A stretch of 64,000 nucleotides of DNA from Kushneria konosiri. GTDB lineage: Bacteria > Pseudomonadota > Gammaproteobacteria > Pseudomonadales > Halomonadaceae. Below, one piece after another: positions 20,632-30,542 of the stretch. The first letter of the stretch is position 1. Each line of letters starts with the position of its first letter. The notes beneath the pieces were generated by a model. That model did no database searches. It was not told the DNA's origin and worked only from the letters and a program-made list of their open reading frames with translations. The stretch is taken from assembly GCF_002155145.1 (NCBI RefSeq), contig NZ_CP021323.1, positions 3,348,001-3,412,000 of the forward strand. The letters run 5' to 3'. A program made the translations under genes and the position numbers.

Positions 20632-20827
20632 ATGTTGTTTTTCGAGCATCCTATAGGAATCATTTAAAAAAACGATGTGCCGTTTACGACTTTCTGGATG
20701 AACCAGCTCAAGCCACTGATATTAATGAAATAAATACCCTTTAAACCTTAGTCTTACAGGCCTTGCCAAATGGGCTTCATGCTCGAAAAGGCGCAATATT
20801 CAAACAATTCTGTTGCCTGTCGAACAT
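20632..20827. promoter_or_regulatory. glpF-glpR divergent control region with GlpR-like half sites
   Basis: Elements resembling the GlpR operator (ATGTTCG...CGAACAT) recur: ATGTTG-N6-CGAGCAT at 20632-20649, ATGCTCGAAAA at 20779-20789, and TGTCGAACAT at 20818-20827. Their positions on both sides of the 350-bp divergent intergenic region suggest control of glpFK and of glpR itself. The assignment rests on similarity to the fuller operators before glpD. Confidence 0.5.
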
Positions 20828-20936
20828 GGATTGATTCAAGCGAAAACGACGTCAGAACCTCTATTGCCGAGCAGGTAGTAGAGGGATACCCTGGCGGCAG
20901 GCATCAGCCTTGGGAAATTTCCTTACAGGACACAAC

Positions 20937-21701
20937 ATGACCCAGCAGGAACGCCACGACATCATCATTGATATGGTCAAGCGACAGGGGTACGCGACCA
21001 TCGAGCAGCTGGCGCATCATTTCAATGTCACTCCCCAGACCATTCGACGTGATCTCAAGGTACTGGCCGATGAGCAGCTGATAAGACGGGTACATGGCGG
21101 TGCCGGCCTGCTGGAATCCAGCACGGTCAATACGGCCTATAGCGCTCGCAAGCTGATCAATCACGATGCCAAGGCACGTATTGCTCGAGCCCTGGCCCAA
21201 CAGATACCGGATCAGAGTTCGCTTTTTATCAATATCGGGACCAGCACCGAACTGATTGCCGAGGCACTGCTTAACCACCAGGGGCTGGAAATCATCACCA
21301 ACAACCTTAACGTGGCCGCCACGCTGCAACACCGGGAAGACTTCAACGTCATCGTGGCCGGCGGCAGCGTGCGCTCTCGGGATGGCGGCATCATTGGTGA
21401 GGCCACGGTGGACTTCATCAATCAATTCAAGGTCGATTTCGGCATCATCGGCATCAGCAGCATCGATGCCGATGGCGCGCTGCTTGATTTTGACTATCAG
21501 GAAGTCCGGGTCGCACAGGCCATCATCAGCAATTCACGTCAGGTCTACCTGGCCGCCGACCATTCAAAATTTGCCCGCAATGCTGTGGTTCGCCTGGGTC
21601 ATCTCAATCAGATCCACGCCCTTTTTACCGATCAGGAGCCGCCCGAAAGCATCTGTCGACTGCTGAAGGAGCAGAACATCGCCCTCAATATCTGCCCCTG
21701 A
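20937..21701 (+). CDS. glpR: Glycerol-3-phosphate regulon repressor (DeoR family)
   Basis: GlpR represses glycerol genes and is released by glycerol 3-phosphate. The 254-residue protein starts MTQQERHDIIIDMVKRQGYATIEQLAHHF and continues with the DeoR helix-turn-helix VTPQTIRRDLKVLADEQLIRRVHGGA. A phosphosugar-sensing domain (LFINIGTSTELIAEAL, IITNNLNVA, DFGIIGISSID) follows. It lies between divergent glpF and codirectional glpD, and candidate operators flank it. Confidence 0.93.
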   Translation: MTQQERHDIIIDMVKRQGYATIEQLAHHFNVTPQTIRRDLKVLADEQLIRRVHGGAGLLESSTVNTAYSARKLINHDAKARIARALAQQIPDQSSLFINIGTSTELIAEALLNHQGLEIITNNLNVAATLQHREDFNVIVAGGSVRSRDGGIIGEATVDFINQFKVDFGIIGISSIDADGALLDFDYQEVRVAQAIISNSRQVYLAADHSKFARNAVVRLGHLNQIHALFTDQEPPESICRLLKEQNIALNICP

Positions 21702-21768
21702 CCGGGAGTCATTGATCGAGCAAAAACGCTGATCATGCCGATTGCATCAGACCATCAACGATCACTTG

Positions 21769-21807
21769 ATGTTCTTTTGAACATGTCATATGTTCACATT
21801 CGAACAT
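21769..21807 (+). promoter_or_regulatory. Two GlpR-type operators upstream of glpD
   Basis: Two palindromes with identical arms lie side by side: ATGTTC-TTTT-GAACAT (21769-21784) and ATGTTC-ACATTC-GAACAT (21790-21807). They match the arms of the known GlpR operator. They end about 65 bp before the glpD start, so repression by the adjacent glpR product is expected. Confidence 0.7.
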
Positions 21808-21871
21808 CACTAATGGTATGGTTACCTCGATCCCAACTCCCTAATCCGGCGCAGACGCGCAAGGCAGGCGC

Positions 21872-23443
21872 ATGACTTCCAACAAGACTTCCGCAATGGA
21901 CACCCCGGTTCTGGACCTTTTCATCATCGGTGGGGGCATCAACGGCACCGGCATTGCCAATGATGCTGCCGGCCGTGGCCTCAGCATCGGGCTTTGTGAA
22001 CAGGCTGACCTTGCCAGTGCCACCTCTTCGGCTTCCAGCAAGCTGATTCACGGTGGGCTGCGCTATCTGGAGCACAAGGAGTTCCGTCTGGTGCGCGAGG
22101 CGCTTCACGAGCGTGAAGTCCTGCTTGGCAAGGCACCGCATATTATCTGGCCGCTGCGCTTTATCCTGCCGCACCGCCAGCATCTGCGCCCGGCCTGGAT
22201 GCTGCGCGCCGGTCTCTTCCTGTATGACCACCTGAGTCCGCGCGCGACCCTGCCCGGCTCAAAGAGCTTGAAGTTTGATGGCTCAAGCGCGCTCAAGCCC
22301 GACATCAAAAAGGGCTTTGAATACTCCGACTGCTGGGTCGACGACGCACGGCTGGTCGTCCTCAATGCCCTGCAGGCGCAGGAACAGGGTGGTGAAATCC
22401 TTGTACGTACACGCTGTGTCAGCGCGATCGAGAAGGACGGCATCTGGGAAATTACCCTGGAAAACACCCGTACCGGGGAACAGATGGTGCGTCGAGCCAA
22501 GGCGCTGATCAACGCCGCAGGCCCGTGGGTGGAATCCTTCATCAAGGGCAGCACCCAGCGTCAGTCGCGCTACGGCATCAACATGATCAAGGGCAGCCAT
22601 ATCATTACCCGCCGCATTAACGGTGATGACCGCGCCTTTATCCTGCAAAACGAGGACAAGCGCATCGTCTTTGTCCTGCCCTGGCAAAACGACTACAGCC
22701 TAATCGGTACAACCGACCAGAACTATGAAGGTGATCCGACCCATATCACCATCAGCGATGAAGAGACCGACTACATCCTCAATGTCGTCAACGCTCACTT
22801 CAAGGAGCAGCTGACCCGCGATGACGTGGTCACCAGCTACTCCGGCGTACGCCCACTGTGTGACGACGAGTCGGATGACCCCTCCGCGATGACGCGTGAT
22901 TACACGCTCTCGCTGGATGATAACGGTGCACCGATGCTGTCGGTTTTCGGCGGCAAGATCACTACCTTCCGCTGCCTGTCGGAATCGGCCATGGAAAAGA
23001 TCGAGCCCTGGTTCCCGAACATGGGCAAGCCCTGGACTGACAAGCGAGTCCTGCCAGGGGGTGACATCGACTCTCGCGAAGGCTATACCCGCAAGCTGCT
23101 GGCGCAGTATCCGTTTCTGGGCAAACAGCGCGCGACCCGCTTTGCCTCAAGCTATGGCACGCTGTGCGAGACATTCCTTGATGGCGTCACCAGTGAAGCC
23201 GAGCTGGGCGAAGACTTCGGCGCCGGTCTGACTCGCGCTGAGGTGGACTACCTGATCGATCACGAATGGGCCACCCAGGCAGACGACATTCTGTGGCGTC
23301 GCACCAAAATGGATGTGCGTCTTGATGAGACGCAGCGTAAGCACCTGCAGGAATACGTCACCAGGCGCATGGACAATGCCGGCGCCAACGACATGAGCGA
23401 GCCGGTCGGCACGCCGTCACCGGATCACGCCATGGCGCATTAA
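21872..23443 (+). CDS. glpD: Aerobic glycerol-3-phosphate dehydrogenase
   Basis: GlpD oxidises sn-glycerol 3-phosphate to dihydroxyacetone phosphate at the membrane, passing electrons to quinone through FAD. The 523-residue protein has the FAD loop LFIIGGGINGTGIANDAAGRGL, then SASSKLIHGGLRYLEHKEFRLV, TDQNYEGDP and VFGGKITTFRCLSE. A C-terminal DAO_C domain completes it. It ends the glp cluster at a strong terminator. Confidence 0.96.
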   Translation: MTSNKTSAMDTPVLDLFIIGGGINGTGIANDAAGRGLSIGLCEQADLASATSSASSKLIHGGLRYLEHKEFRLVREALHEREVLLGKAPHIIWPLRFILPHRQHLRPAWMLRAGLFLYDHLSPRATLPGSKSLKFDGSSALKPDIKKGFEYSDCWVDDARLVVLNALQAQEQGGEILVRTRCVSAIEKDGIWEITLENTRTGEQMVRRAKALINAAGPWVESFIKGSTQRQSRYGINMIKGSHIITRRINGDDRAFILQNEDKRIVFVLPWQNDYSLIGTTDQNYEGDPTHITISDEETDYILNVVNAHFKEQLTRDDVVTSYSGVRPLCDDESDDPSAMTRDYTLSLDDNGAPMLSVFGGKITTFRCLSESAMEKIEPWFPNMGKPWTDKRVLPGGDIDSREGYTRKLLAQYPFLGKQRATRFASSYGTLCETFLDGVTSEAELGEDFGAGLTRAEVDYLIDHEWATQADDILWRRTKMDVRLDETQRKHLQEYVTRRMDNAGANDMSEPVGTPSPDHAMAH

Positions 23444-23472
23444 GCATACGCATGGTGTGAAATATCGAACGT

Positions 23473-23502
23473 CAAAAGGGCCCCCTGGGGGCCCTTTTTT
23501 AA
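23473..23502. terminator. Terminator between glpD and fumC
   Basis: The hairpin AAAAGGGCCCC/GGGGCCCTTTT with a following T run lies between convergent glpD and fumC and can serve both. Confidence 0.8.
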
Positions 23503-23524
23503 TACCGGATCCTGACGTCGGCGG

Positions 23525-24904
23525 TTATTCCTGAATACCACCGCGGGTCAGCTGTGCCGGATCAAGATAGCGCTTGAGTTCCTCACGGGAGAGCTCGGTT
23601 TCTTCTTCTGCCACCTCAATGATCGGCCGCCCTTCCTGATAGGCTTTCTTGGCCACTCGCGCCGCTTCGTTATAACCGATCACCGGATTAAGTGCGGTCA
23701 CCAGCACCGGATTGCGCGCCAGCGGTGATTCAATGTTGTCGCGGCGTACGTTGAAGCTCTTGATTGCCTTGTCCGCCATCAGCTGTGAGACGTTGTTCAA
23801 GAGCGAGATCGAGCTCAACACGTTGTGCGCCATCAGCGGCAGCATGACATTGAGCTGAAAATTGCCTGACTGTCCGCCCACGGTCACGGCCGCATCGTTA
23901 CCGATGACCTGCGCGGCTACCTGTGCCGCCGCCTCGGGGATGACCGGATTGACCTTGCCCGGCATGATCGAGCTGCCCGGCTGCAGCGCTTCCAGCTCAA
24001 TCTCGCCAAGGCCGGCCAGCGGGCCTGAATTCATCCAGCGCAGATCGTTGCTGATCTTCATCAGCGCACAGGCGTAGGCCTTGAGATGGCCGGACATTTC
24101 CACGGTGGCATCCTGCGAGCCCAGTGCCGCAAAGAAACTGTCCGCAGGTGTAAAGGTCAGTCCGGTCTGCTCGGAGAGACGTTTGGCAAAGCGCCCGGCA
24201 AACTCCGGATGAGCATTGATGCCGCTGCCCACGGCCGTGCCACCCTGCGCCAGTCGCAGCATCCGTGTCAGCCCATTTTCAAGGCGCTCGATGGACTGCT
24301 CGACCTGATTGGCCCAGCCGCCGAGTTCCTGACTCATGCGTACCGGCATAGCATCCATCAGATGGGTGCGGCCTGTCTTGATCACGTCATCAAGCGTTGC
24401 CGCCTTGTTCTCGATGGTCTTTTGCAGATACCGCAGGGTGGGCAGCAGCTTCTCGCTAAGCTCCATCGCAATCGAGACATGCAGCGCCGTCGGGATGGTG
24501 TCGTTGCTGCTCTGCCCCATGTTCACGTGATCGTTGGGGCCGATCTCAAGATCATCGCGCGAGGCGAGATGCGAGATCACCTCGTTGACGTTCATGTTGG
24601 TCGAGGTGCCAGAGCCTGTCTGATAGATATCGATCGGGAACTGATCGACATGCTCACCGCGAATGATCGCATCGGCCGCCTTGACGATGGACAGCGCCCG
24701 GCCTTCATCCAGCAGGCCAAGATCCATGTTGACCTCGGCAGCAGCCCGCTTGACCCGAGCTACGGCCGCAATAAACGACGCCGGCATGGGATGCCCGCTG
24801 ACCGGAAAATTATTGATCGCCCGCTGGGTCTGCGCACCATAAAGAGCCTCGATCGGCACTTCCAGTTCGCCCATGCTGTCCTTTTCGATACGGGTCTGAC
24901 CCAT
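23525..24904 (-). CDS. fumC: Fumarate hydratase, class II
   Basis: FumC interconverts fumarate and malate without an iron-sulfur cluster. The 459-residue protein shows RIEKDSMGELEVP at the start, the substrate loop TGSGTSTNMNVNEV, GRTHLMDAMPV, and the superfamily signature GSSIMPGKVNP near residue 315. The length is standard. It is a single gene. Confidence 0.96.
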   Translation of the reverse strand: MGQTRIEKDSMGELEVPIEALYGAQTQRAINNFPVSGHPMPASFIAAVARVKRAAAEVNMDLGLLDEGRALSIVKAADAIIRGEHVDQFPIDIYQTGSGTSTNMNVNEVISHLASRDDLEIGPNDHVNMGQSSNDTIPTALHVSIAMELSEKLLPTLRYLQKTIENKAATLDDVIKTGRTHLMDAMPVRMSQELGGWANQVEQSIERLENGLTRMLRLAQGGTAVGSGINAHPEFAGRFAKRLSEQTGLTFTPADSFFAALGSQDATVEMSGHLKAYACALMKISNDLRWMNSGPLAGLGEIELEALQPGSSIMPGKVNPVIPEAAAQVAAQVIGNDAAVTVGGQSGNFQLNVMLPLMAHNVLSSISLLNNVSQLMADKAIKSFNVRRDNIESPLARNPVLVTALNPVIGYNEAARVAKKAYQEGRPIIEVAEEETELSREELKRYLDPAQLTRGGIQE

Positions 24905-25012
24905 GATCTTCTCCTGCTGATAAATAAACGAAAGTGCCGAAAGACGCCTTTCAGATTAGCAGCCCCGTGACATTCCCACCCATTCCGGCCCATTGAGCAG
25001 ACCCGCCGGTGA

Positions 25013-26137
25013 TTACAGATCAATGATCTGACGGATGGCCTGCCCGGCGGCCAGTCGCTCAAAGCCTTCATTGATCTCATCAAGCCCGATTCGATGCGTC
25101 AAAAGCCGATCCACCGGCAGGCGTCCGGCCTGGTAAAGCGCGATATAGCCTGGCACGTCCAGCGAGGGCACATGCCCACCCAGATAGGACCCCTTGAGCG
25201 TGCGCTGCTCGGCCACCAGACGTGTGGGACTGATCGCCAGTCGTACGTCGGGATGAGGCAGCCCGGAGGTCACCGTTGTGCCGCCACGGCGGGTACATTC
25301 AAAGGCAAATTCCAGCGCCGAAGCCACGCCGGCGAACTCGGTAGCCAGATCCACACCGCCGCCGCTGATGTCACGCACCTGCTCGATGGCATCATCATCG
25401 CCGCTGTTCACGACATGGGTGGCCCCCATCGCCCGCGCCGTTTCCAGTTTTTCATCATCAATATCCGCCGCGATGACCTGACGCGCGCCGCCGCCTAGCG
25501 CCCCCAGCACCGCCGCTAGCCCCACACCGCCCAGGCCAACCACCAGCACCGACTGTCCCAGCTTGAGCTCACCGGTATGAACCACGGCCCCCACCCCGGT
25601 CAGTACGGCGCAGCCAAACAGCGCTGCAATATGAAACGGCAGGGTTGGGTCTATCCGCGTCAGCGAACGACGAGAAGCCACGGCATGTTCGGCAAATCCG
25701 GATACGCCGATATGGTGATAGACCGTTTCTTCACCGCGATGAAGCCGCATGCCGCCGCCCAGCAAATGTCCGCCAGCATTGGCCGCCGCCCCCGGCTGAC
25801 ACAGTGCCGCCTCGCCTGAAAGACAAAAGGCGCAGGTGCCACAATTGGGAGCAAAGGAGAACACCACATGATCGCCTGCCTTGAGATCATCAACGCCCTC
25901 GCCGATATCGACCACCTCCCCTGCTGCTTCATGCCCCAGCACCATGGGCAACGGTCTTGGACGATTACCGTTAATGGTCGATAGATCAGAGTGGCAAAGC
26001 CCTGCCGCACGAATACGCACCAGCACCTCGCCTCGCCCCGGCGGGTCGAGATTGACCTCCTCGATCGAAAGCGGCTTTGACGTCCCATAGGGACGAGGTC
26101 TTTGCATCTCTCGCAGCACGGCAGCGCGTGTTTTCAT
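25013..26137 (-). CDS. Zinc-dependent alcohol dehydrogenase (MDR family)
   Basis: This 374-residue medium-chain dehydrogenase has the catalytic zinc ligands in GLCHSDLS and GHEAAG, and four structural-zinc cysteines in CGTCAFC...ALC. The Rossmann motif is VVGLGGVGLAAVLGAL, followed by ADIDDEKLETARAMGATHVVN. It starts MKTRAAVLREMQRPRPYGTSKPL. It most resembles class III-like or long-chain alcohol dehydrogenases; the true substrate cannot be read from the sequence. It is near, but 70 bp from, the permease gene and may form an operon with it. Confidence 0.85.
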   Translation of the reverse strand: MKTRAAVLREMQRPRPYGTSKPLSIEEVNLDPPGRGEVLVRIRAAGLCHSDLSTINGNRPRPLPMVLGHEAAGEVVDIGEGVDDLKAGDHVVFSFAPNCGTCAFCLSGEAALCQPGAAANAGGHLLGGGMRLHRGEETVYHHIGVSGFAEHAVASRRSLTRIDPTLPFHIAALFGCAVLTGVGAVVHTGELKLGQSVLVVGLGGVGLAAVLGALGGGARQVIAADIDDEKLETARAMGATHVVNSGDDDAIEQVRDISGGGVDLATEFAGVASALEFAFECTRRGGTTVTSGLPHPDVRLAISPTRLVAEQRTLKGSYLGGHVPSLDVPGYIALYQAGRLPVDRLLTHRIGLDEINEGFERLAAGQAIRQIIDL

Positions 26138-26207
26138 GGTGGTTCTCCCTGTATCGATGATGTGGTCTGTGACAAATGCGCCACTCACAGCGTAGCCTCA
26201 TCGCCAA

Positions 26208-27569
26208 CTAGTGGTCCCTGTTGAACGTATGATCGTCCTCACCACTGAAAAAGCGTCGACCATAAATGAGCAGACAAAGCGTCACGCCGACAGCGAAGGC
26301 CCATGCAGCACCTCTCGTCGCCAGCACGGCAGCCACGATACCTGCAATACCAAGATCTCTCTGACTGCGGGCCGCCATGATCCCTACACGCACGCTGACA
26401 TACCCCTGAATCAATAAGGTCAGTGCCAGCGCAACGCCCAGAATAGGCTGTACCAGACTGACAATGGGCATCAGCAGCAACCCCGTATTGGTGCCCCACC
26501 GAAACGAGCCGGCACCACCGAAAATGGAGCCCATCGCCTTTCGGCCCTCCTTGAAACGCTCAACAATGACCACGTGCATGGCCGCCCAGAGCGGGCCACA
26601 CATGGCAACATCCGGACCGATTACACTCATGACCGCATTGCGCCCACCAAAAATCATGTGCGCTCGATTGGGCGCATACTCGACCTTCTCATCCGGACGG
26701 GTCGCATCAGCCTCATCCAGTAACGCCTTGCCCTGCAATACATCACCGAACACCACGATATACGTGGCCAGTACTACCGGCAGGGATTGAACAAAAACCA
26801 TCAGCGGCGGCCAGCCAAGACCAAACAACGTGTAGTTTTGCCAAAGGCCTGCAAAGTCAGGCGATGTGATACCCCACTCGATCTCCGGCCATGACGCCTC
26901 GCCAAACAAAGGAGCAATCACGACCGCCAGAGCAATGATCGGAAAAATCCCCAGTTTGCCGAACGTGGCCCAAAAGCCATTGCTGGTTTTAAGTCGGCTA
27001 AAATGACGTGAGAACAGTAGATAAAAGGCTGCCCCGATCGCGATCGAAATGGTCCAGGGAAAGCTGTCAAATCGGCCACCGACCTGAAACACCGTGATGA
27101 CGGCTGCAATACCGGCGCCGATGATGACACCCGCCTTGAGCGCCGAGGGCACCAGCTGCACGACCCGATGAGATAATCCGGAAACGCCCAGCGCGATCGA
27201 GAACAGCCCCAGTGTCATCTGAAAGGCAATCAGGGCATGAATACGCTCGGTGCCCTCCGGAAAGGTCTGACACCACGCCATCACCAGAGGAATCGCCGGT
27301 GTAATCCAGCCAGGCACCACCGGATCGCCCAGCAAATGGTGGGTCAGATAAAGAAAACCATTGAGGAGAACGACCGCCAGCGCGACTTCAAAGGGCATGC
27401 CCAAAAGCTCGGTCATCAATGGAATCGCCGCCAGATCGACGGCGCACATCAAAAGCCCCTGACAGTAATCGGGCCATTCAAAGCGGTAATGTATGAAAGG
27501 CAGGCGTACCTTGAAAGGCCCCATGGGCCAATAGACGGTCTCGTGGTCTTCTCGACGTTCATCAGCCAT
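26208..27569 (-). CDS. Multi-pass membrane permease, NCS2/SulP-like fold suspected
   Basis: This 453-residue protein has about eleven hydrophobic segments and a short charged N-terminus (MADERREDHETVYWP). Features such as GDPVVPGWITPAIPLV and IGPDVAMCGPLWAAMHVV in broken helices, and the length, resemble elevator-type transporters of the xanthine/uracil (NCS2) and sulfate-permease group. I do not recognise a specific subfamily or substrate. The neighbouring alcohol dehydrogenase on the same strand gives only a weak hint. YjbQ is divergently transcribed. Confidence 0.55.
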   Translation of the reverse strand: MADERREDHETVYWPMGPFKVRLPFIHYRFEWPDYCQGLLMCAVDLAAIPLMTELLGMPFEVALAVVLLNGFLYLTHHLLGDPVVPGWITPAIPLVMAWCQTFPEGTERIHALIAFQMTLGLFSIALGVSGLSHRVVQLVPSALKAGVIIGAGIAAVITVFQVGGRFDSFPWTISIAIGAAFYLLFSRHFSRLKTSNGFWATFGKLGIFPIIALAVVIAPLFGEASWPEIEWGITSPDFAGLWQNYTLFGLGWPPLMVFVQSLPVVLATYIVVFGDVLQGKALLDEADATRPDEKVEYAPNRAHMIFGGRNAVMSVIGPDVAMCGPLWAAMHVVIVERFKEGRKAMGSIFGGAGSFRWGTNTGLLLMPIVSLVQPILGVALALTLLIQGYVSVRVGIMAARSQRDLGIAGIVAAVLATRGAAWAFAVGVTLCLLIYGRRFFSGEDDHTFNRDH

Positions 27570-27752
27570 GACACATTCCCTCGCAACAGTTAGTCAGGTC
27601 CGGGGGAAAGTGCTGGCGGCCTCACAATCTCCTGGACCTTCTTTTTTTGATATTCGTTTCCCTTCGTACATGGGCCGGCTCCCTTTACGAGACGCCGACG
27701 ACACGCTCATCTACCCTTTATCATCACATCCACTCATCAGGGAGCAATGCTC

Positions 27753-28172
27753 ATGTGGTATCGCCAGCAGATTACCCTCAAGCCGTATACGCGAGGCTTT
27801 CATCTGATCACCAGCGACATTACGGGCGCTTTGAGCCGGATGAAGGAGATTTCCACCGGGCTTTTGCATCTACAGATGCTGCACACCTCGGCATCGTTAA
27901 CGCTTAATGAAAACGCAGACCCGGACGTGCGCCATGACATGGAAGCCTTTTTCCGCGACCGCGTACCGGGCGATCTCCCCTATTTTCGCCATACCCTAGA
28001 GGGCCCGGACGACATGCCTGCTCATATCAAGGCCAGTCTGATGGGCACCGAACTGACGCTGGCCATCGACAATGGCCGACTGGCCACCGGTACCTGGCAG
28101 GGCATCTGGCTGGGCGAACATCGCGAAAACGGCGGCAGCCGACGCATTCTGGCCACCCTGTTCGGTGAATAA
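27753..28172 (+). CDS. yjbQ: YjbQ family protein (UPF0047)
   Basis: This 139-residue protein begins [23 protein letters not shown]. It has [24 protein letters not shown] and [20 protein letters not shown], the family's conserved His/Glu motifs. YjbQ relatives have weak thiamine-phosphate synthase activity in vitro; the real role is unclear. The second of two near ATGs (27753) fits both the ribosome-binding site GGGAG and the family start MWY. Confidence 0.9.
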   Translation: MWYRQQITLKPYTRGFHLITSDITGALSRMKEISTGLLHLQMLHTSASLTLNENADPDVRHDMEAFFRDRVPGDLPYFRHTLEGPDDMPAHIKASLMGTELTLAIDNGRLATGTWQGIWLGEHRENGGSRRILATLFGE

Positions 28173-28175
28173 TGA

Positions 28176-28207
28176 GTCATCTGCCGGGCCTTGCCCCGGC
28201 AGATGAC
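28176..28207. terminator. Hairpin between convergent yjbQ and dctP
   Basis: The inverted repeat GTCATCTGCCGGG...CCCGGCAGATGAC lies between two convergent genes. It lacks a good T run, so it may be a weak terminator or a 3'-end stabiliser. Confidence 0.5.
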
Positions 28208-28217
28208 CCTTCAGGGA

Positions 28218-29243
28218 TCAGGACTGGCCGCTGCCTTCAGTGGCTGCCTGAATCGCCTTGATCATCTCGTCACCATTGTTATCGATAAAGGTCTTCCAGA
28301 CGGGCTGAATGGCTTTCTGGAAGGCGGCGGTGTCGACGTCACGATTGACCTTCATGCCTTCGTCTTCAAGCGTTGTGATCATCGATTCAGTCTGCTCGGT
28401 ATTCATTTCTCGCTGCATGGCAGTGGCATCCGCCGCGGCCTTCTCAACGATCTGCTGCTGCTCCGGCGTCAGACTGTCAAAGCGCTTCTGGTTCATGACC
28501 ATCAACAGCGCCGAATAGGCGTGATTGGTGATCGAGAGATACTTTTGAACCTCGTTGAAATTGAACGACACCACAATACCCAGCGGATGGTCCTGAGCAT
28601 CCACGACACCGGTTTCCAGCGCCGTATAAAGCTCGGCCACCGGCAGCTGCTGCGGGTTGGCGCCTAAAAGCTCGAACATGTTGTTGAGCGTAATGGAATT
28701 GTTGACCCGCATGCGCAGGCCTTCCAGATCCTTCGGTTCGCGGATGGGTCCACGGTTATTGGTGATTTCGCGGAAACCGTTTTCCGGGAAGGCCAGCCCC
28801 TTGAGGCCCAGCGCCGGCAGCTTGCTCATCACCTCATCACCCGGAGCACCGTCCAGGGCCTTATAGGCAGCGGCGCTGTCGGCAAACATGAACGGCAGCT
28901 CAAAGGCGCCGGCCTGTGGCACCATGCCGGTAAAGTTGTTCAACCCGGAAAGCGTAATATCGATGATGCCGGAACGAGCCCCGTCAATCATCTGGGCATC
29001 GTTGCCCAGCTGACCGTTGGGAAAGATCTGCACCTTGAGATCGCCATTGCTCTGGGCCTCGACCTCCTCCTTGAACTTCTCGGCCAGCTTGTGCTGCAGG
29101 TCGCTCTCGGGTGTGGGGTGGGCAAAGCGCAGCGTTGTGGCTGCCAGAGCACTGCTCGACACCGACATGGCCAGCAGCAGCGCCGCAGCAGTCGTTGCAA
29201 GTGTTGTGGAACCAGGCGTCATACCAGACAGGAATCTTTTCAT
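28218..29243 (-). CDS. dctP: TRAP transporter substrate-binding protein (DctP family)
   Basis: This periplasmic binding protein of 341 residues delivers a carboxylate to the TRAP membrane subunits. The signal peptide has a hydrophobic core LATTAAALLLAMSVSSSALA and is followed by TTLRFAHPTPESDLQHKLAEKFKEEVE. The central LRMRVNNSITLNNMFELLGANPQQLPVAELYTALETGVVDAQDHP carries the conserved arginine and the family's substrate-binding layout. It lies 18 bp past dctM, so the order on the transcript is dctQ, dctM, dctP. The neighbouring dehydrogenases suggest a hydroxy or keto acid as substrate. Confidence 0.92.
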   Translation of the reverse strand: MKRFLSGMTPGSTTLATTAAALLLAMSVSSSALAATTLRFAHPTPESDLQHKLAEKFKEEVEAQSNGDLKVQIFPNGQLGNDAQMIDGARSGIIDITLSGLNNFTGMVPQAGAFELPFMFADSAAAYKALDGAPGDEVMSKLPALGLKGLAFPENGFREITNNRGPIREPKDLEGLRMRVNNSITLNNMFELLGANPQQLPVAELYTALETGVVDAQDHPLGIVVSFNFNEVQKYLSITNHAYSALLMVMNQKRFDSLTPEQQQIVEKAAADATAMQREMNTEQTESMITTLEDEGMKVNRDVDTAAFQKAIQPVWKTFIDNNGDEMIKAIQAATEGSGQS

Positions 29244-29261
29244 GTTGTTGCTCCTTGAAGA

Positions 29262-30542
29262 TCAGCCGATCAGCCAGTGCATCGGCACGGTAATGATCTG
29301 GGGTATGAGCACAAACAGTGCCAGCAGTGCGATATACACCAGAACAAAGGGATAGACGCCGCGTACGGCCTCACTCATTGTCGTTTTACTGATGCCACAG
29401 ACCACGTTGAGCACGGTGCCCACCGGCGGCGTGATCAAGCCGATACAGCAGTTGATGACAAACATCAGACCGAAGTAGATCGGATCGATCCCCGCTTCAC
29501 GTACCAGCGGCATGAACAGCGGCACCAGAATCAGAATCGCAGGTGCCAGATCCATCACCATGCCCACCAGCAGCACCACCACCATGATGGCCGCCATCAA
29601 AAGCCTTGGATTGTCGACCAGCGGCCCCAGCAGTTCGGCCAGCTGCTGCGGCAGTTGCGCGATGGTAATGACCCAGGAGGCCACCATCGCCGCGCCGACC
29701 AGAAACATCACCAGCGCCGTTGAGCGGCCGGCACTTTTCAATACCTGTGCCAGCTTGGCGAGGCTCATTTCACGATAGATCACGGTCGAGACGACAATGG
29801 CGTAGACCGCAGCCACCACGGCGGCTTCCGTCGGGGTAAAGACCCCAAAGCGGATGCCCACAATGATGATGACCGGCAAAAGCAGCGCCCAGAAGCTCTC
29901 CTTGAGCGCCTTGAGGCGTTCTGCCCGGCTCGCCCTTGGCTGCGTTTCAAGATCGGATTTACGCATCATGAACCGCCAGGTCACCATCAGCGCCAGCCCC
30001 ATCAGAAGGCCGGGTACGATGCCGCCGATAAAGAGCTTGGCAATCGAGATATTGCCGGCCACCCCCAGAATGATCAGCGGCAGCGAGGGCGGAATGACCG
30101 GCGCGATAATGCCACCGGCCGCCAAAAGCCCTACCGAGCGAAACGCCGGATAGCCACTCTTGCGCATCATGGGATAGAGAATGCTGACCAGTGCCGCCGC
30201 ATCTGCCACGGCCGAGCCCGAAAGCCCCGCCAGCAGCAGTGAGGTGATGATCGCCACATAGCCCAGCCCGCCCCGCCAGTGTCCGACCAGCGTCATGGCA
30301 AGCTTTACAATGCGATCGGACAACCCGCCAACCGCCATTACCTCGCCTGCGATCATGAAAAAGGGAATCGCCAGCAGCGCGAAATTATCCACGCCGTTGA
30401 TCATCGACTGCGACAGGATGTCAGCGCTGAACATGCCCAGATTGAGCATCAATGCTCCGGCTGCCAGCAGCAGCGCAAAGGCCACCGGCAAGCGCAGCAG
30501 AATCGCGCCAATCAGCACGCCAAGAAACAGTGCCAGCGTCAT
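29262..30542 (-). CDS. dctM: TRAP transporter large permease (DctM family)
   Basis: DctM is the ion-coupled transport subunit, 426 residues with about 12 hydrophobic segments. It starts MTLALFLGVLIGAILLRLPVAFALLL and has the conserved SGSAVADAAALVSILYPMM and the second-half GLITPPVGTVLNVVCGIS. The ATG overlaps the dctQ stop by four bases, so the two subunits are translationally coupled. Confidence 0.94.
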   Translation of the reverse strand: MTLALFLGVLIGAILLRLPVAFALLLAAGALMLNLGMFSADILSQSMINGVDNFALLAIPFFMIAGEVMAVGGLSDRIVKLAMTLVGHWRGGLGYVAIITSLLLAGLSGSAVADAAALVSILYPMMRKSGYPAFRSVGLLAAGGIIAPVIPPSLPLIILGVAGNISIAKLFIGGIVPGLLMGLALMVTWRFMMRKSDLETQPRASRAERLKALKESFWALLLPVIIIVGIRFGVFTPTEAAVVAAVYAIVVSTVIYREMSLAKLAQVLKSAGRSTALVMFLVGAAMVASWVITIAQLPQQLAELLGPLVDNPRLLMAAIMVVVLLVGMVMDLAPAILILVPLFMPLVREAGIDPIYFGLMFVINCCIGLITPPVGTVLNVVCGISKTTMSEAVRGVYPFVLVYIALLALFVLIPQIITVPMHWLIG

